DNA of 64,000 nucleotides from Paenibacillus catalpae (GTDB lineage: Bacteria; Bacillota; Bacilli; Paenibacillales; Paenibacillaceae), in contig NZ_FOMT01000004.1 in the NCBI RefSeq assembly GCF_900112695.1, forward strand, positions 124,001 through 188,000, written 5' to 3'. The translations under genes were made by a program, and so were the position numbers. Of the stretch, positions 53,802 to 62,846 are shown in pieces (the first letter of the stretch is position 1; every line of letters begins with the position of its first letter). The notes below the pieces were generated by a model. That model was not told the origin of the DNA. It did not search any database and saw only the letters and a program-made list of their open reading frames with translations.

Positions 53802-54623
53802 TTAAAGCTTCGTCAAACCTTCGTAGATCAGTTGGCCCGCCAGCAATAGCAGCGTGATTCGAAGCAGCCAGAGCAGGCCCTTCCCGCTCATCCGCCCGGC
53901 AATCACCGCTCCCAGCTTGCCGCCGATCCATGCCCCCGGCACCAGCGCCAATACAATCCAGTAATTGATCTCCCCAAGCCAGCCGTGCATCCCGCTTCCG
54001 AGAATCGAGGAGAGAAAAATGACAAACATGGAGGTTGCCGTCGCCGTATGCGGTGGAAAACGGAACAGCAGCACCATGAGCGGGACAAATAAAGAGCCCC
54101 CTCCTATGCCGAACAGCCCGGATATCAGTCCAACCGCAAATCCGATCGCAAGGGCGGGAACCATCGCATAACCATACGTATGCTCCTGCCCTTTGGCATC
54201 CACAATCGTCCGCTGGATTGGCCATTGCCGGTTAATCGGGTTCATGTAATCTCGCGCAACAAGCAGCCCTGCCATCAGTAGCATAAATATGCCAAAGGAT
54301 AACGAGAACGCCGCGCCCTGGAAACGGCCTGTCAGTGCTGAACCGATCATCGCTGCGGGACCGCTTGTGATAAAGAACATCCAGCCGCTCTTGAAGTCGA
54401 CCAGCTTCTTCTTTGCATAGCTGAGCGTTGAAGCAAGTGCCGTTATGATAAGCATCGTCAGCGAGGTACCTACGGCCGTCGCATGACTGATGTCATTACC
54501 CGTGAGCTCTGGTCCCAGCAGCATGAGCACCGGGACGATAATAATGCCGCCGCCAAGGCCGACAATACTGCCGAACATCGCTGCAACAACGCCAAGCAGC
54601 GCCAGAAGAATCCACTCCAACAC
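53802..54623 (-). CDS. TauE/SafE-family membrane transport protein
   Basis: 273 aa with about eight hydrophobic helices in two related halves. Each half carries the family's glycine motif: GSIVGLGGGIIIVPVLMLL near the N-terminus and SGLFGIGGGSLFVPLMVLL in the middle. Such proteins export or import sulfite, sulfoacetate and other organosulfur or organic anions. The start codon is a GTG or TTG near 54623 with AAGGA ahead. No sulfur-metabolism gene is adjacent, so the substrate is open. Confidence 0.92.
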   Translation of the reverse strand: MLEWILLALLGVVAAMFGSIVGLGGGIIIVPVLMLLGPELTGNDISHATAVGTSLTMLIITALASTLSYAKKKLVDFKSGWMFFITSGPAAMIGSALTGRFQGAAFSLSFGIFMLLMAGLLVARDYMNPINRQWPIQRTIVDAKGQEHTYGYAMVPALAIGFAVGLISGLFGIGGGSLFVPLMVLLFRFPPHTATATSMFVIFLSSILGSGMHGWLGEINYWIVLALVPGAWIGGKLGAVIAGRMSGKGLLWLLRITLLLLAGQLIYEGLTKL

Positions 54624-54672
54624 GTTCCTTCACCGCTTTCTCTCTGATGAACCTTGCTTATGTATCTGCATA

Positions 54673-54744
54673 AAATAACACCGCCAAGGTGAAACAGCTT
54701 CCGCCCGTCCTAGTTGGTGGCGTGGCGCGTTTCCTTGACGGTGT
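54673..54744 (-). terminator. Possible long-loop terminator after uvsE
   Basis: Arms resembling AACACCGTCAAGGAAAC pair with few mismatches across a ~35-40 nt loop, and a T-rich tail follows on the minus strand. Confidence 0.4.
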
Positions 54745-54750
54745 TGTCGT

Positions 54751-55767
54751 TTAAGGGGCGATCTCCACAGTACCGCCGTCAAGTATCCGGATCCCGGCTC
54801 CTTGTGCGGCCATTTCCTTTAAATCCTCCATCAGCTTAAGCAGAGCGGCATCCTTGCTCTTTGCCTCGAGCATACAGTCTAGCCTTGGTGTCGTAGACGC
54901 AACACTCCGCAGAAACTGTACAAGCGGCTCCGGCTCCAGAAACTCCGCATGCCCCCGGGGATCGGAGAGGCTTTTTGGGCTCGAAGCATGGATTTTGGGC
55001 GGCAGCCCTCCCTCTTCAAGACCAAGGCGCTGCTCTTCCAGACTCCAGGTCTGGGCGATCCGCGGCCATAAGCCTTGCGACAGCTCGTCCATCGTGACAT
55101 CGCCGCTGTTTACGGCATGATGATGAATGTCGAGCACCATCGGCAGGCCAACAGCCTCCGCAGCAGTCAGCGTTTCCCTGACATCAAACGTTTTATCGTC
55201 ATTTTCCAGGGTAACCCGATGCTTGTACCTGTCGGATAACGCGCCGAACTGCTCGATGAACCGCTCGCCGGACAGCTTCTTATCGCCGTAGGCTCCGCCC
55301 ATATGAATATTGCATTTCACTGTCTCCGGCAGCTCCATCGCCTCAAGTATCCGGATATGATAATCGAGATCCCGCTCGGATTTCATTAGAACTTCAGGCC
55401 GGTTGGTACTGAATACGCAGAAATGATCGGGATGGAACGAGGTCCTCATCCTTGTCTTTTTGGCATAGTCGCCAATTTCTTTCATCGCCGGACGCAGCAC
55501 GGGAAACGGATCCCAGTCTAAGAGATCCTCATGCGTAGCGAGTGGAATCAGCTTGGAGGAGAACCGGTACATATGGATATCATGGGCATTGGCGTGCTTC
55601 ATAATGCGAAGCGTGCTCCGCAGATTCTCCTCTGCGATCCGCTCCATCTTCCGTATGCCGGCTTCCCGGTCATTCAGCTTGCTGAGGCTTGCAAACGTCA
55701 TCGTCCGTGACGGTGAAGCATTCTCCAGAATCATACTCATCGCAACAAATCCGAACCGGACGATCAT
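54751..55767 (-). CDS. uvsE: UV DNA damage repair endonuclease
   Basis: 338 aa. It nicks DNA 5' to cyclobutane dimers, 6-4 photoproducts and other distortions, starting an alternative excision repair. The N-terminus RFGFVAMSMILENASPSRTMTF and the TIM-barrel metal motifs SFHPDHFCVFST, CNIHMGGAYGDK, TLENDDKTF and MVLDIHHHAVN are characteristic of UvsE/UVDE. The gene begins six bases after the stop of a small unassigned gene, suggesting co-transcription. Spore-formers use it to repair UV damage. Confidence 0.95.
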   Translation of the reverse strand: MIVRFGFVAMSMILENASPSRTMTFASLSKLNDREAGIRKMERIAEENLRSTLRIMKHANAHDIHMYRFSSKLIPLATHEDLLDWDPFPVLRPAMKEIGDYAKKTRMRTSFHPDHFCVFSTNRPEVLMKSERDLDYHIRILEAMELPETVKCNIHMGGAYGDKKLSGERFIEQFGALSDRYKHRVTLENDDKTFDVRETLTAAEAVGLPMVLDIHHHAVNSGDVTMDELSQGLWPRIAQTWSLEEQRLGLEEGGLPPKIHASSPKSLSDPRGHAEFLEPEPLVQFLRSVASTTPRLDCMLEAKSKDAALLKLMEDLKEMAAQGAGIRILDGGTVEIAP

Positions 55768-55773
55768 AATGAA

Positions 55774-56091
55774 TTATACCCTCTCTCCGAAAAACATCTC
55801 GTAGGCGAGAGCCGTCTGGATGCGAGCCTCCTCTTCTGTCAGCTTGCGCACCAGTTCCATCTCCACTTCCGTCACTTCTTCGCCCTGGAAATTAATTTCC
55901 GCGATAGAAGCGAGGACACGGACGATCGCAATCGCTTCATTATTAGGCGTATAAGCGATTACTTTCTGGCCGGTCGGGAAGACGCGGAACCCGCTCTTCA
56001 CCATTTTGCCCCTACCGTATTCAAGCAATTCATACAGCTCTTGCTCCGATTTAAATTTGCATACGGAATTAAACTCTGTTGCAAAACCCAT
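55774..56091 (-). CDS. Conserved-looking 105-aa protein of unknown function
   Basis: I cannot name the family. The sequence is soluble, without signal or membrane segment, and mixed alpha/beta: EFNSVCKFKSEQELYELLEYGR, then FRVFPTGQKVIAYTPNNEAIAIVRVLASI and an acidic helical tail. AGGGA lies ahead of the ATG. It sits between ddl and uvsE on one strand with short gaps (37 and 6 bp), so it may share their transcript. Confidence 0.72.
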   Translation of the reverse strand: MGFATEFNSVCKFKSEQELYELLEYGRGKMVKSGFRVFPTGQKVIAYTPNNEAIAIVRVLASIAEINFQGEEVTEVEMELVRKLTEEEARIQTALAYEMFFGERV

Positions 56092-56128
56092 CTTTATCCC
56101 TCTTTTCTCCAGAATTCATCCTTATCGC

Positions 56129-57259
56129 TTAGTTGCCGCCGCTGCCCCCGTAATCGATCGTCTGTTTATCCGCATAACGCTTAAGCGCCAGCTCGATCAG
56201 CTTATCCAGCAGATCCCGGTAAGGCAGTCCCGACTCCTTCCACATGAGCGGGTACATGCTGATTGGCGTAAAGCCCGGCATCGTGTTTACCTCGTTAATG
56301 AACAGCTGACCGTCTGTCTTGCGAAGAAAGAAATCAACGCGTGACAATCCTGAACCGTCAATCGCAAGAAAGGCCCGAAGAGCCATATCCCGCACCGCAT
56401 CTGCCGTCTTGTTCGGAATATTAGCCGGAATATGAATGGTGGACTTGCCGTCCACATACTTTGCCTTATAGTCGTAAAATTCATTAGACGGAGCAATCTC
56501 TCCCGGCACCGAGGTCTTCGGATCATCATTGCCCAGGACGCTGACTTCAATCTCCCTCGCATCAACGAACTCTTCAACAATAACCCTGCGGTCGTACCGG
56601 AATGCAAAATCAACCGCTGCAATGAGCTCCTCGCGATTCTTCGCTTTGGATATGCCTACACTGGACCCCAGATTGGAGGGCTTCACAAAGCACGGATAAC
56701 CTAACGCTACCTCACATTCCATAATAAAAAAGGAGGCGTCCTTCTCCCACTGCGCCCGGTTGAAATAACGGAAGACGCATTGCGGAAGACCCTCGTAGGC
56801 GAATATCTTCTTCATCGTGATCTTGTCCATCCCGGCAGCGGAGGCCAAAACCCCGGCCCCGACATACGGGATGTCCGCTATCTCCAGCAGCCCTTGTATC
56901 GTTCCGTCTTCGCCAAACGGACCGTGAAGCAGCGGAAAAACAACATCAATCGGCTGCCCTCCGCCTGCTATAGCGCTGCCGCCTGCCAGACGATCCAGCA
57001 GAGGGGCAAGCGGAAAAGCCGGCACGGGCTGTGCCGCCGCTGGATCTGCCGGGTCAAGCCGAAGCTCATCAATCGCAAGCGGCTTGCCTGCAAGCATCGG
57101 CCCGACTCTCCACTCGCCAAGCCTCGTAATATAAAAAGGCGTTATTTCATATTTTGCGTAATCGAGCTCCCCCATCACTGCAAATGCCGTCTGCAGCGAT
57201 ACGTCATGCTCTCCCGACTTCCCTCCGTAAATCAACCCTAAGTGTACTTTCTTCCCCAT
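56129..57259 (-). CDS. ddl: D-alanine--D-alanine ligase
   Basis: 376 aa from the ATG at 57259 (GGAGG eight bases ahead). It joins two D-alanines for peptidoglycan precursors in the cytoplasm. The N-terminal motif LGLIYGGKSGEHDVSLQTA is diagnostic, and the ATP-grasp fold shows FPLLHGPFGEDGTIQG, GYPCFVKPSNLGSSVGISKA, EIEVSVLGND and FINEVNTMPGFTPISMYPLMW. Between the first two lies an insert rich in Ala/Pro (residues ~80-105). Lactate versus alanine specificity (vancomycin-type ligases) cannot be settled by eye, but nothing suggests resistance genes nearby. Confidence 0.95.
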   Translation of the reverse strand: MGKKVHLGLIYGGKSGEHDVSLQTAFAVMGELDYAKYEITPFYITRLGEWRVGPMLAGKPLAIDELRLDPADPAAAQPVPAFPLAPLLDRLAGGSAIAGGGQPIDVVFPLLHGPFGEDGTIQGLLEIADIPYVGAGVLASAAGMDKITMKKIFAYEGLPQCVFRYFNRAQWEKDASFFIMECEVALGYPCFVKPSNLGSSVGISKAKNREELIAAVDFAFRYDRRVIVEEFVDAREIEVSVLGNDDPKTSVPGEIAPSNEFYDYKAKYVDGKSTIHIPANIPNKTADAVRDMALRAFLAIDGSGLSRVDFFLRKTDGQLFINEVNTMPGFTPISMYPLMWKESGLPYRDLLDKLIELALKRYADKQTIDYGGSGGN

Positions 57260-57284
57260 TAGGTATCCTCCGGTATGATCAATT

Positions 57285-58643
57285 TTAGAAGTGGTCCGCA
57301 ATATGAAAAAAACGATATCTCGTTTGCTCTGTCCATGCGTAGGAATCGCGGTAGTCCCAGAACCGGTGCCGGCTCGGAACGGTATTGGCGTTCACAAGCG
57401 GCATACCCGCCGCGTCAAAGGCCGTAATAATCGTGCTGTGCTGATAGCGGTTATCCCCGTTCCAATCATAGGTAATGACATCACCAAGCTGCAGCTCTTC
57501 CACGGATTGGACAACCGTTGCATGCAGGCCCGAGTTTCGTTTGCCCGACAAATAGTTGGTCAGCGCATTGGAGACTGCCCAGCTGTAGCTCCACCATTCT
57601 TTGCCGCCGTTTCGGCCCTTATACCACCAGCCGCTTTCTCTTTTACCAGTATAGTTCATAGGCGCGTGGCCTGCAAAGAGACACTGGGAAATATAGTTTG
57701 TGCAGTTTACCTCGAACTCTTCATAGGCCGGATTCCCTTCATTCCACCACCGGTCGGCATAAGCTGCCGCCATCTCGCGCCGGTACGGAATGCCTTTCAC
57801 CCGCTGCTTCAGCTGCGGATATTGATCCAGATTCAGAAACGGCGTAGAACGGAAAAGCGACGCTTCACGGGACTGATCTACCGCTTCCTCCTCTACTGCC
57901 CCGGTATATTCGGATGCGCCGAATCTAGGCCTCCGCTCGGCAATAACCGGTTCAATCCGGAAAATCCGCCAGGCACCGCCTGCCTTATTGAGCCATAAAC
58001 GCTCAAGCTCGGTTCTTTCCTCCAGATAATACAGCCCCGACTGCTCCATCTGCCTTTTGATATGAAGCTTTACTAGAACGGATACTTCCGCTGAGGATTC
58101 GTTAACCTTGACGAGCTCTGCCTTCGTCTCGCCCCGCGCAGGAAGAACACCGCGGTACAGATCCCTTTCACGAAGCCGTTCGAGCCGGTAACGAAGCCGC
58201 AGGCAGTGGTCTTTATCGTCTATATAATCGTCAAGTGCGGCAAAATGCTGATCCGTCTCCGCCTTATTATATAAGTTCACATATTTGGATATCGTGGTCT
58301 TCCATTCACCGGCCGCTTCCCGCTTCCCTGAAGCAGCCTGCTCAGAGGAACGGAGTAAGGCGGAAAGCTTCTGATGTGCCTGCTTTCCGGCAGTATGTCC
58401 GGCGGGCGGCTGGGCAGACTTTGGAGGTGTGGATTGGACGGGGAGCCCGCTTGGCAGCTTTTGTCTGCCTTGCTGCACACGGACGGGATCATCGGGCACT
58501 TCAAACGAAGCCTCCGGCGCATCCGCTTTGTTCGAGAATCCGGACGGCCGGTTCAAACGCACCGCCGTCGGCTGGAGCAGCAAAGCTTTATTCGGCCGCT
58601 GCTTGTCGGCACGATTCCTTGTTCGATCCGATCGCGTAGACAT
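57285..58643 (-). CDS. Amidase_6-domain protein without signal peptide
   Basis: 452 aa from the ATG at 58643 (GGAGGGG ahead). The N-terminal ~150 residues are basic, Ser/Pro/Gln-rich and probably disordered. A middle domain precedes the C-terminal putative amidase domain (EVNCTNYISQCLFAG with the nucleophile Cys; LGDVITYDWNGDNRYQHSTII with the His; FWDYRDSY). This domain resembles NlpC/P60-like cysteine peptidases acting on cell wall. No hydrophobic export signal is visible from any in-frame start, which is unusual. It is divergent from acnA across the palindrome array. Confidence 0.85.
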   Translation of the reverse strand: MSTRSDRTRNRADKQRPNKALLLQPTAVRLNRPSGFSNKADAPEASFEVPDDPVRVQQGRQKLPSGLPVQSTPPKSAQPPAGHTAGKQAHQKLSALLRSSEQAASGKREAAGEWKTTISKYVNLYNKAETDQHFAALDDYIDDKDHCLRLRYRLERLRERDLYRGVLPARGETKAELVKVNESSAEVSVLVKLHIKRQMEQSGLYYLEERTELERLWLNKAGGAWRIFRIEPVIAERRPRFGASEYTGAVEEEAVDQSREASLFRSTPFLNLDQYPQLKQRVKGIPYRREMAAAYADRWWNEGNPAYEEFEVNCTNYISQCLFAGHAPMNYTGKRESGWWYKGRNGGKEWWSYSWAVSNALTNYLSGKRNSGLHATVVQSVEELQLGDVITYDWNGDNRYQHSTIITAFDAAGMPLVNANTVPSRHRFWDYRDSYAWTEQTRYRFFHIADHF

Positions 58644-58756
58644 GGCTACCCCTCCCATTCCTGTATTTGCTGGTTCATTATATGAGCAAATGTAAGAATT
58701 CATGTAACAATCACCAAGGGGCTTGGGAACACTACCTGAAGTAAACTTTGAGCCAG

Positions 58757-59025
58757 CTTTCGAAGTAAGCTTACTTCGTAAACTTTAAGCTACGCTTTCG
58801 AAGTAAAGTTTACTTCGTAAACTTTAAGCCCACGCTTTCGAAGCAAAGTTTACTTCGTAAACTTTAAGCCTATGCTTTCGAAGTGAAGTTTACTTCGTAA
58901 ACTTTAAGCTACGCTTTCGAAGTAAGTTTACTTCGTAAACTTTAAGCCCACGCTTTCGAAGTAAAGTTTACTTCGTAAACTTTAAGCCCACGCTTTCGAA
59001 GTAAAGTTTACTTCGTAAACTTTTT
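58757..59025 (+). repeat. Seven tandem 38-40 bp units of overlapping palindromes in the acnA leader/promoter region
   Basis: Units start at 58757, 58795, 58835, 58875, 58914, 58953 and 58993, each with CTTTCGAAG; a degenerate part unit lies at 58738-58756. Each holds CGAAGTAAA / TTTACTTCG arms around one base and, overlapping it, AAAGTTTAC / GTAAACTTT arms around TTC. The TTACTTCGTAAACTTT part is unchanged in all seven. The linkers vary (AAGCTACG, AAGCCCACG, AAGCCTATG). The last unit stops one or two bases before the acnA ribosome site AGGAGG (59026-59031). Confidence 0.95.
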
Positions 59026-59038
59026 AGGAGGTAACAAC

Positions 59039-61741
59039 ATGTCCACGAACAACCCTTTTGCGCAACGCAGCACGCTGGATGCTGCCGGCAAAACCTATGT
59101 GTATTATCCGATCACGGGGCTGGAGAACCAAGGGCTTGGCCCCGTTTCCAAGCTGCCCTTCTCCATTAAAGTGCTGCTCGAAGCAGCTATCCGCCAATTT
59201 GACGGACGCGCAATAACGGAGGAGCATGTTAAGCAGATTGCCGCATGGGCGAATGGCCGGGTCGATAAAGAAATTCCGTTTATTCCAGCGCGTATTGTTC
59301 TGCAGGACTTCACCGGCGTTCCCGTCGTTGTTGACCTGGCTGCGATGCGCGACACTGTCAAACGTGCCGGAGGCGATCCGAAGAAGATAAATCCGCTTGT
59401 ACCGGTTGACCTCGTTATTGACCACTCGGTTATGATCGATTCCTTTGGTAACCCGGAAGCATTCGAGTACAATATCAAGCTTGAGTTTAAACGCAACGAA
59501 GAACGATACCGTTTCCTTCGCTGGGCGCAGACCGCCTTCGATAATTTCCGGGCCGTGCCTCCCGACACCGGTATTGTTCATCAAGTAAACCTGGAGTATC
59601 TGGCATCTGTTGCGGCAACCAAGAGAATCGGCGAAGACACGGTCGTATTCCCGGACTCGCTCGTTGGCACCGACTCCCATACAACGATGATCAACGGCCT
59701 TGGCGTTGTGGGCTGGGGTGTAGGCGGCATCGAGGCAGAAGCCGGTATGCTGGGGCAGCCGCTATATTTTGTCATGCCGGAAGTTATCGGCTTTAAGCTG
59801 ACCGGCAGTTTGGCCGAAGGCTCGACGGCCACCGACTTAGCCTTGACCGTTACGCAAATGCTGCGCAAGAAAGGAGTTGTCGGCAAGTTTGTCGAGTTCT
59901 ACGGACCGGGTCTATCCAATATCAGTCTGCCTGACCGTGCAACGGTTGCGAATATGGCGCCGGAATACGGCGCGACGATTGGATATTTTCCGGTAGACGA
60001 GGAGACTCTCCGATTCATGCGGGATACGGGACGGGAGGAAGAACAGATTGAGCTGGTTCGGGCTTACTATCAGGCACAGGACATGTTCCGTACGGACGAA
60101 ACACCGGATCCGGTGTTTACAGACATGCTGGAGCTCGATTTATCCAAGGTTGTTCCATCCCTTGCGGGACCAAAGCGCCCGCAGGACCGCGTTGAGCTCA
60201 CTCACCTCAAGGAAGCGTTTAACGATATTATCAACCTGTCCGTTGAAAAAGGCGGCTACGGCTTAAGCGAAGAAAATATCAAGCAAAGAGTGAAGGTTCA
60301 CCATAATGACGGCCGCGAGAGCGAAATGGGCACCGGCGCCGTCGTGATCGCGGCGATAACAAGCTGTACGAACACCTCCAACCCAAGCGTTATGCTTGGC
60401 GCAGGACTAGTGGCTAAGAAAGCGGTGGAACTCGGGCTCAAAGTACCGGCATATGTGAAAACCTCCCTAACGCCGGGTTCACTTGTTGTTATGGACTACT
60501 TCGATCGTGCCGGCCTGACGAAGCCGCTTGAAGCGCTTGGCTTCCACTTGACCGGTTACGGCTGCGGTACTTGCATCGGCAACTCGGGTCCTCTCCCCGA
60601 CGAGGTCAGCAAAGCGATTGCCGACAACGATATGACCGTGGCGGCTGTACTTTCGGGTAACCGGAACTTCGAGGGACGTATTCATGCCCAGGTCAGAGCG
60701 AACTATCTGGCATCGCCGCCGCTTGTCGTCGCTTATGCGCTCGCCGGCACAGTCAATATCGATCTGTCGAAGGATCCAATCGGGACCGGCAAGGATGGCA
60801 GGCAGATTTATTTGAAAGACATCTGGCCAACCAATCATGAGGTGCATGAGGCGATCAAATCGGCTCTCCGTCCTGAAATGTTCCGTGATAAATACGCCAA
60901 TGTCTTCACGCAAAACGAGCGCTGGAACGCACTCGAAGTACCAAAAGGCGAAAGCTACGAATGGGATCCAGGCTCCACCTACATCCAGAACCCTCCGTTC
61001 TTCCAGAATCTTGGTCAAGATGTCGGAGACATCGAAAATATCCCTTCGGCACGCGTATTGGCTCTGCTTGGCGATTCGGTTACAACGGACCATATTTCCC
61101 CTGCGGGTAATATCAAGGCCGACAGTCCGGCAGGCAAATATTTAACTGATCATAACGTCGAAAGAGTCGATTTCAACTCCTACGGCTCCCGCCGCGGCAA
61201 CCATGAAGTGATGATGCGCGGCACGTTCGCCAACATCCGGATACGGAACCAGGTGGCGCCGGGCACCGAAGGCGGCGTTACGACTTACCTGCCAACCAAT
61301 GAAGTGATGTCCATTTATGATGCATCGATGAAGTATCAGGAGGATGGAACAAACCTTGTCGTAATCGCAGGCAAGGAATACGGTACAGGCAGCTCCCGTG
61401 ACTGGGCGGCAAAAGGCACCCTGCTGCTTGGCGTCAAAGCCGTTATCGCCGAAAGCTTCGAGCGGATTCACCGCTCCAACCTGGTTGGCATGGGCGTACT
61501 CCCGCTTCAGTTCCTCGAGGGGCAAAGCTGGAAATCCATTGGCCTCAACGGCCGCGAGACGATTGATATTTCGGGGCTGTCTAACGACATTAAGCCGGGG
61601 CAAAAGGTCCACGTCAAAGCAACCGCCGAAGACGGCAAGGTGTCCGAGTTCGACGTATCCGTCCGTCTCGACTCGATGGTCGACGTGGACTACTACCGCA
61701 ACGGCGGCATCCTTCAAACGGTGCTCCGGCAGATCATGTAG
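59039..61741 (+). CDS. acnA: Aconitate hydratase
   Basis: 900 aa, the usual length of AcnA/CitB. It interconverts citrate and isocitrate in the citric acid cycle and, without its 4Fe-4S cluster, can bind RNA in Bacillus. Cluster ligands are in [15 protein letters not shown] and [15 protein letters not shown]; other signatures are [26 protein letters not shown] and [19 protein letters not shown] is seven bases from the ATG and abuts a seven-unit palindrome array. No promoter is obvious ahead of or inside the array. A terminator follows; the next gene is a converging IclR regulator. Confidence 0.97.
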   Translation: MSTNNPFAQRSTLDAAGKTYVYYPITGLENQGLGPVSKLPFSIKVLLEAAIRQFDGRAITEEHVKQIAAWANGRVDKEIPFIPARIVLQDFTGVPVVVDLAAMRDTVKRAGGDPKKINPLVPVDLVIDHSVMIDSFGNPEAFEYNIKLEFKRNEERYRFLRWAQTAFDNFRAVPPDTGIVHQVNLEYLASVAATKRIGEDTVVFPDSLVGTDSHTTMINGLGVVGWGVGGIEAEAGMLGQPLYFVMPEVIGFKLTGSLAEGSTATDLALTVTQMLRKKGVVGKFVEFYGPGLSNISLPDRATVANMAPEYGATIGYFPVDEETLRFMRDTGREEEQIELVRAYYQAQDMFRTDETPDPVFTDMLELDLSKVVPSLAGPKRPQDRVELTHLKEAFNDIINLSVEKGGYGLSEENIKQRVKVHHNDGRESEMGTGAVVIAAITSCTNTSNPSVMLGAGLVAKKAVELGLKVPAYVKTSLTPGSLVVMDYFDRAGLTKPLEALGFHLTGYGCGTCIGNSGPLPDEVSKAIADNDMTVAAVLSGNRNFEGRIHAQVRANYLASPPLVVAYALAGTVNIDLSKDPIGTGKDGRQIYLKDIWPTNHEVHEAIKSALRPEMFRDKYANVFTQNERWNALEVPKGESYEWDPGSTYIQNPPFFQNLGQDVGDIENIPSARVLALLGDSVTTDHISPAGNIKADSPAGKYLTDHNVERVDFNSYGSRRGNHEVMMRGTFANIRIRNQVAPGTEGGVTTYLPTNEVMSIYDASMKYQEDGTNLVVIAGKEYGTGSSRDWAAKGTLLLGVKAVIAESFERIHRSNLVGMGVLPLQFLEGQSWKSIGLNGRETIDISGLSNDIKPGQKVHVKATAEDGKVSEFDVSVRLDSMVDVDYYRNGGILQTVLRQIM

Positions 61742-61751
61742 CTGCAACAAC

Positions 61752-61793
61752 AAAAAGCGACTGTGCTAGGCTTAGCCTGCACAGTCGCTTTTT
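61752..61793. terminator. Bidirectional intrinsic terminator after acnA
   Basis: Perfect 15-bp stem AAAAAGCGACTGTGC / GCACAGTCGCTTTTT followed by Ts. Confidence 0.9.
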
Positions 61794-61872
61794 CTTTTCC
61801 TATAGACAGGTTAATGACCTCGAGCAATGATGATCGGAAGAACATTCAAATGCGCAGTTGGCCCGCTTAACC

Positions 61873-62616
61873 TTACTTGATCATCGTTCCCATCCGCTTA
61901 GCGTATTCGATCAGGACAGGTGAGTACTCACGCATGGTCTCCATGGTCAGACGGCTGGACGGCCCGGATACAGACAGCGCCGCTGACACCTGGCCGTGCC
62001 GGTTGAAGATGGGCGCGGACAACGCCGCAACACCGGGCTCGCGTTCCTCGAAGCTCGTTGCATAGCCCTGCTGCACGATTTCTTCGAGCTGCTGCTTGTA
62101 CTGGTCAAGATCGAACGCAAGCAGCCAGGCCGGATCGCCGAAAATCTGCTCCTGAACAAAACGGTCCGAGTAAGCGATCAGCACTTTGCTGGATGCGCCT
62201 GCATAAAGCGGCAGCCTTGCGCCAACCGGCGCAACCCGGCGTACCGGCTGATTACTCTGGACAGCCTGAATCCGCACACGTTCCAAGCCGTCACGTACAT
62301 ATATACTAACGGTTTCTCCCAGCCGGTCGCGCAATCGCTCCATCTCCGGCTGCCAGATCACGGACTGATCATCCGAACGGGACAAATGGGCGGACAGCTC
62401 CCACATCCGCATCCCGAGGTGATAACGCTCTGACGATGGATCCCGTTCCACAAAACCCCTGTCCTCAAGCGTAGCAAGCATGCGGTGGACGGTGCTTTTA
62501 TGCAGGCCTACCTTTTCTGCGATCTCAGACATTGCCAGATCCGTTCCCTCTATAAAACAGAGCAAAATATCCAGCGCCCGCTCAACCGCCCGTACATTCG
62601 ATTTGCCTTCTTCCAT
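61873..62616 (-). CDS. IclR-family transcriptional regulator
   Basis: 247 aa. The N-terminal winged helix reads SNVRAVERALDILLCFIEG, then LAMSEIAEKVGLHKSTVHRMLATLEDRGFVERD. The C-terminal GAF-like effector domain (LGMRMWELSAHL; RVAPVGARLPLYAGASSKVLIAY; SFEEREPGVAALSAPIFNRHG) is typical of IclR/KdgR proteins that sense small acids or sugars. GGAGGG precedes the ATG. Target genes are not evident; the divergent hydrolase gene is a possibility, and an inverted repeat near its promoter may serve autoregulation. Confidence 0.93.
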   Translation of the reverse strand: MEEGKSNVRAVERALDILLCFIEGTDLAMSEIAEKVGLHKSTVHRMLATLEDRGFVERDPSSERYHLGMRMWELSAHLSRSDDQSVIWQPEMERLRDRLGETVSIYVRDGLERVRIQAVQSNQPVRRVAPVGARLPLYAGASSKVLIAYSDRFVQEQIFGDPAWLLAFDLDQYKQQLEEIVQQGYATSFEEREPGVAALSAPIFNRHGQVSAALSVSGPSSRLTMETMREYSPVLIEYAKRMGTMIK

Positions 62617-62648
62617 CCAGTCCGCCCTCCCTTTTTCCGCTCAAATTG

Positions 62649-62665
62649 GTTTCGTACAATGAAAC
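62649..62665. promoter_or_regulatory. Candidate operator for the IclR regulator
   Basis: GTTTC-N7-GAAAC dyad about 13 bp downstream of the predicted -10 of the iclR-type gene, where bound repressor would block transcription. Confidence 0.45.
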
Positions 62666-62677
62666 TTAATATCATCC

Positions 62678-62707
62678 AGTATACCTTAATTCCGCGAGAA
62701 TGGTAAA
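62678..62707 (-). promoter_or_regulatory. Sigma-A-type promoter of the IclR gene
   Basis: Minus strand TTTACC, 18 bp, TATACT. Confidence 0.5.
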
Positions 62708-62763
62708 GAAAAGATCTTTCATTACAGCCTGATTACAAATGCTTAACATTACATCGACATCAA

Positions 62764-62792
62764 TTGACAGGCTTACCCTTCGGGTCTACGAT
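62764..62792 (+). promoter_or_regulatory. Sigma-A-type promoter of the alpha/beta hydrolase gene
   Basis: Perfect TTGACA, 17 bp, TACGAT; predicted start near 62799. Confidence 0.6.
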
Positions 62793-62808
62793 AAAAGTAC
62801 TAGATATG

Positions 62809-62822
62809 TAGAAGCGCTTACA
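62809..62822. promoter_or_regulatory. Possible cre-like site in the hydrolase leader
   Basis: TAGAAGCGCTTACA has the cre core and fails at two outer positions. It would lie about 10-23 bases after the transcription start, a roadblock position. Confidence 0.4.
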
Positions 62823-62846
62823 TAGTTTGTGGGGAGGGACACAGAG

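Noticed and set aside
56129..57259. Vancomycin-type D-Ala-D-Lac ligase
   Set aside because: No vanH, vanX or vanRS-like genes are nearby and nothing by eye points away from an ordinary Ddl.
58757..59025. CRISPR array
   Set aside because: Units are 38-40 bp back to back with no unique spacers and no cas genes nearby; the variable parts are 8-9 bp linkers.
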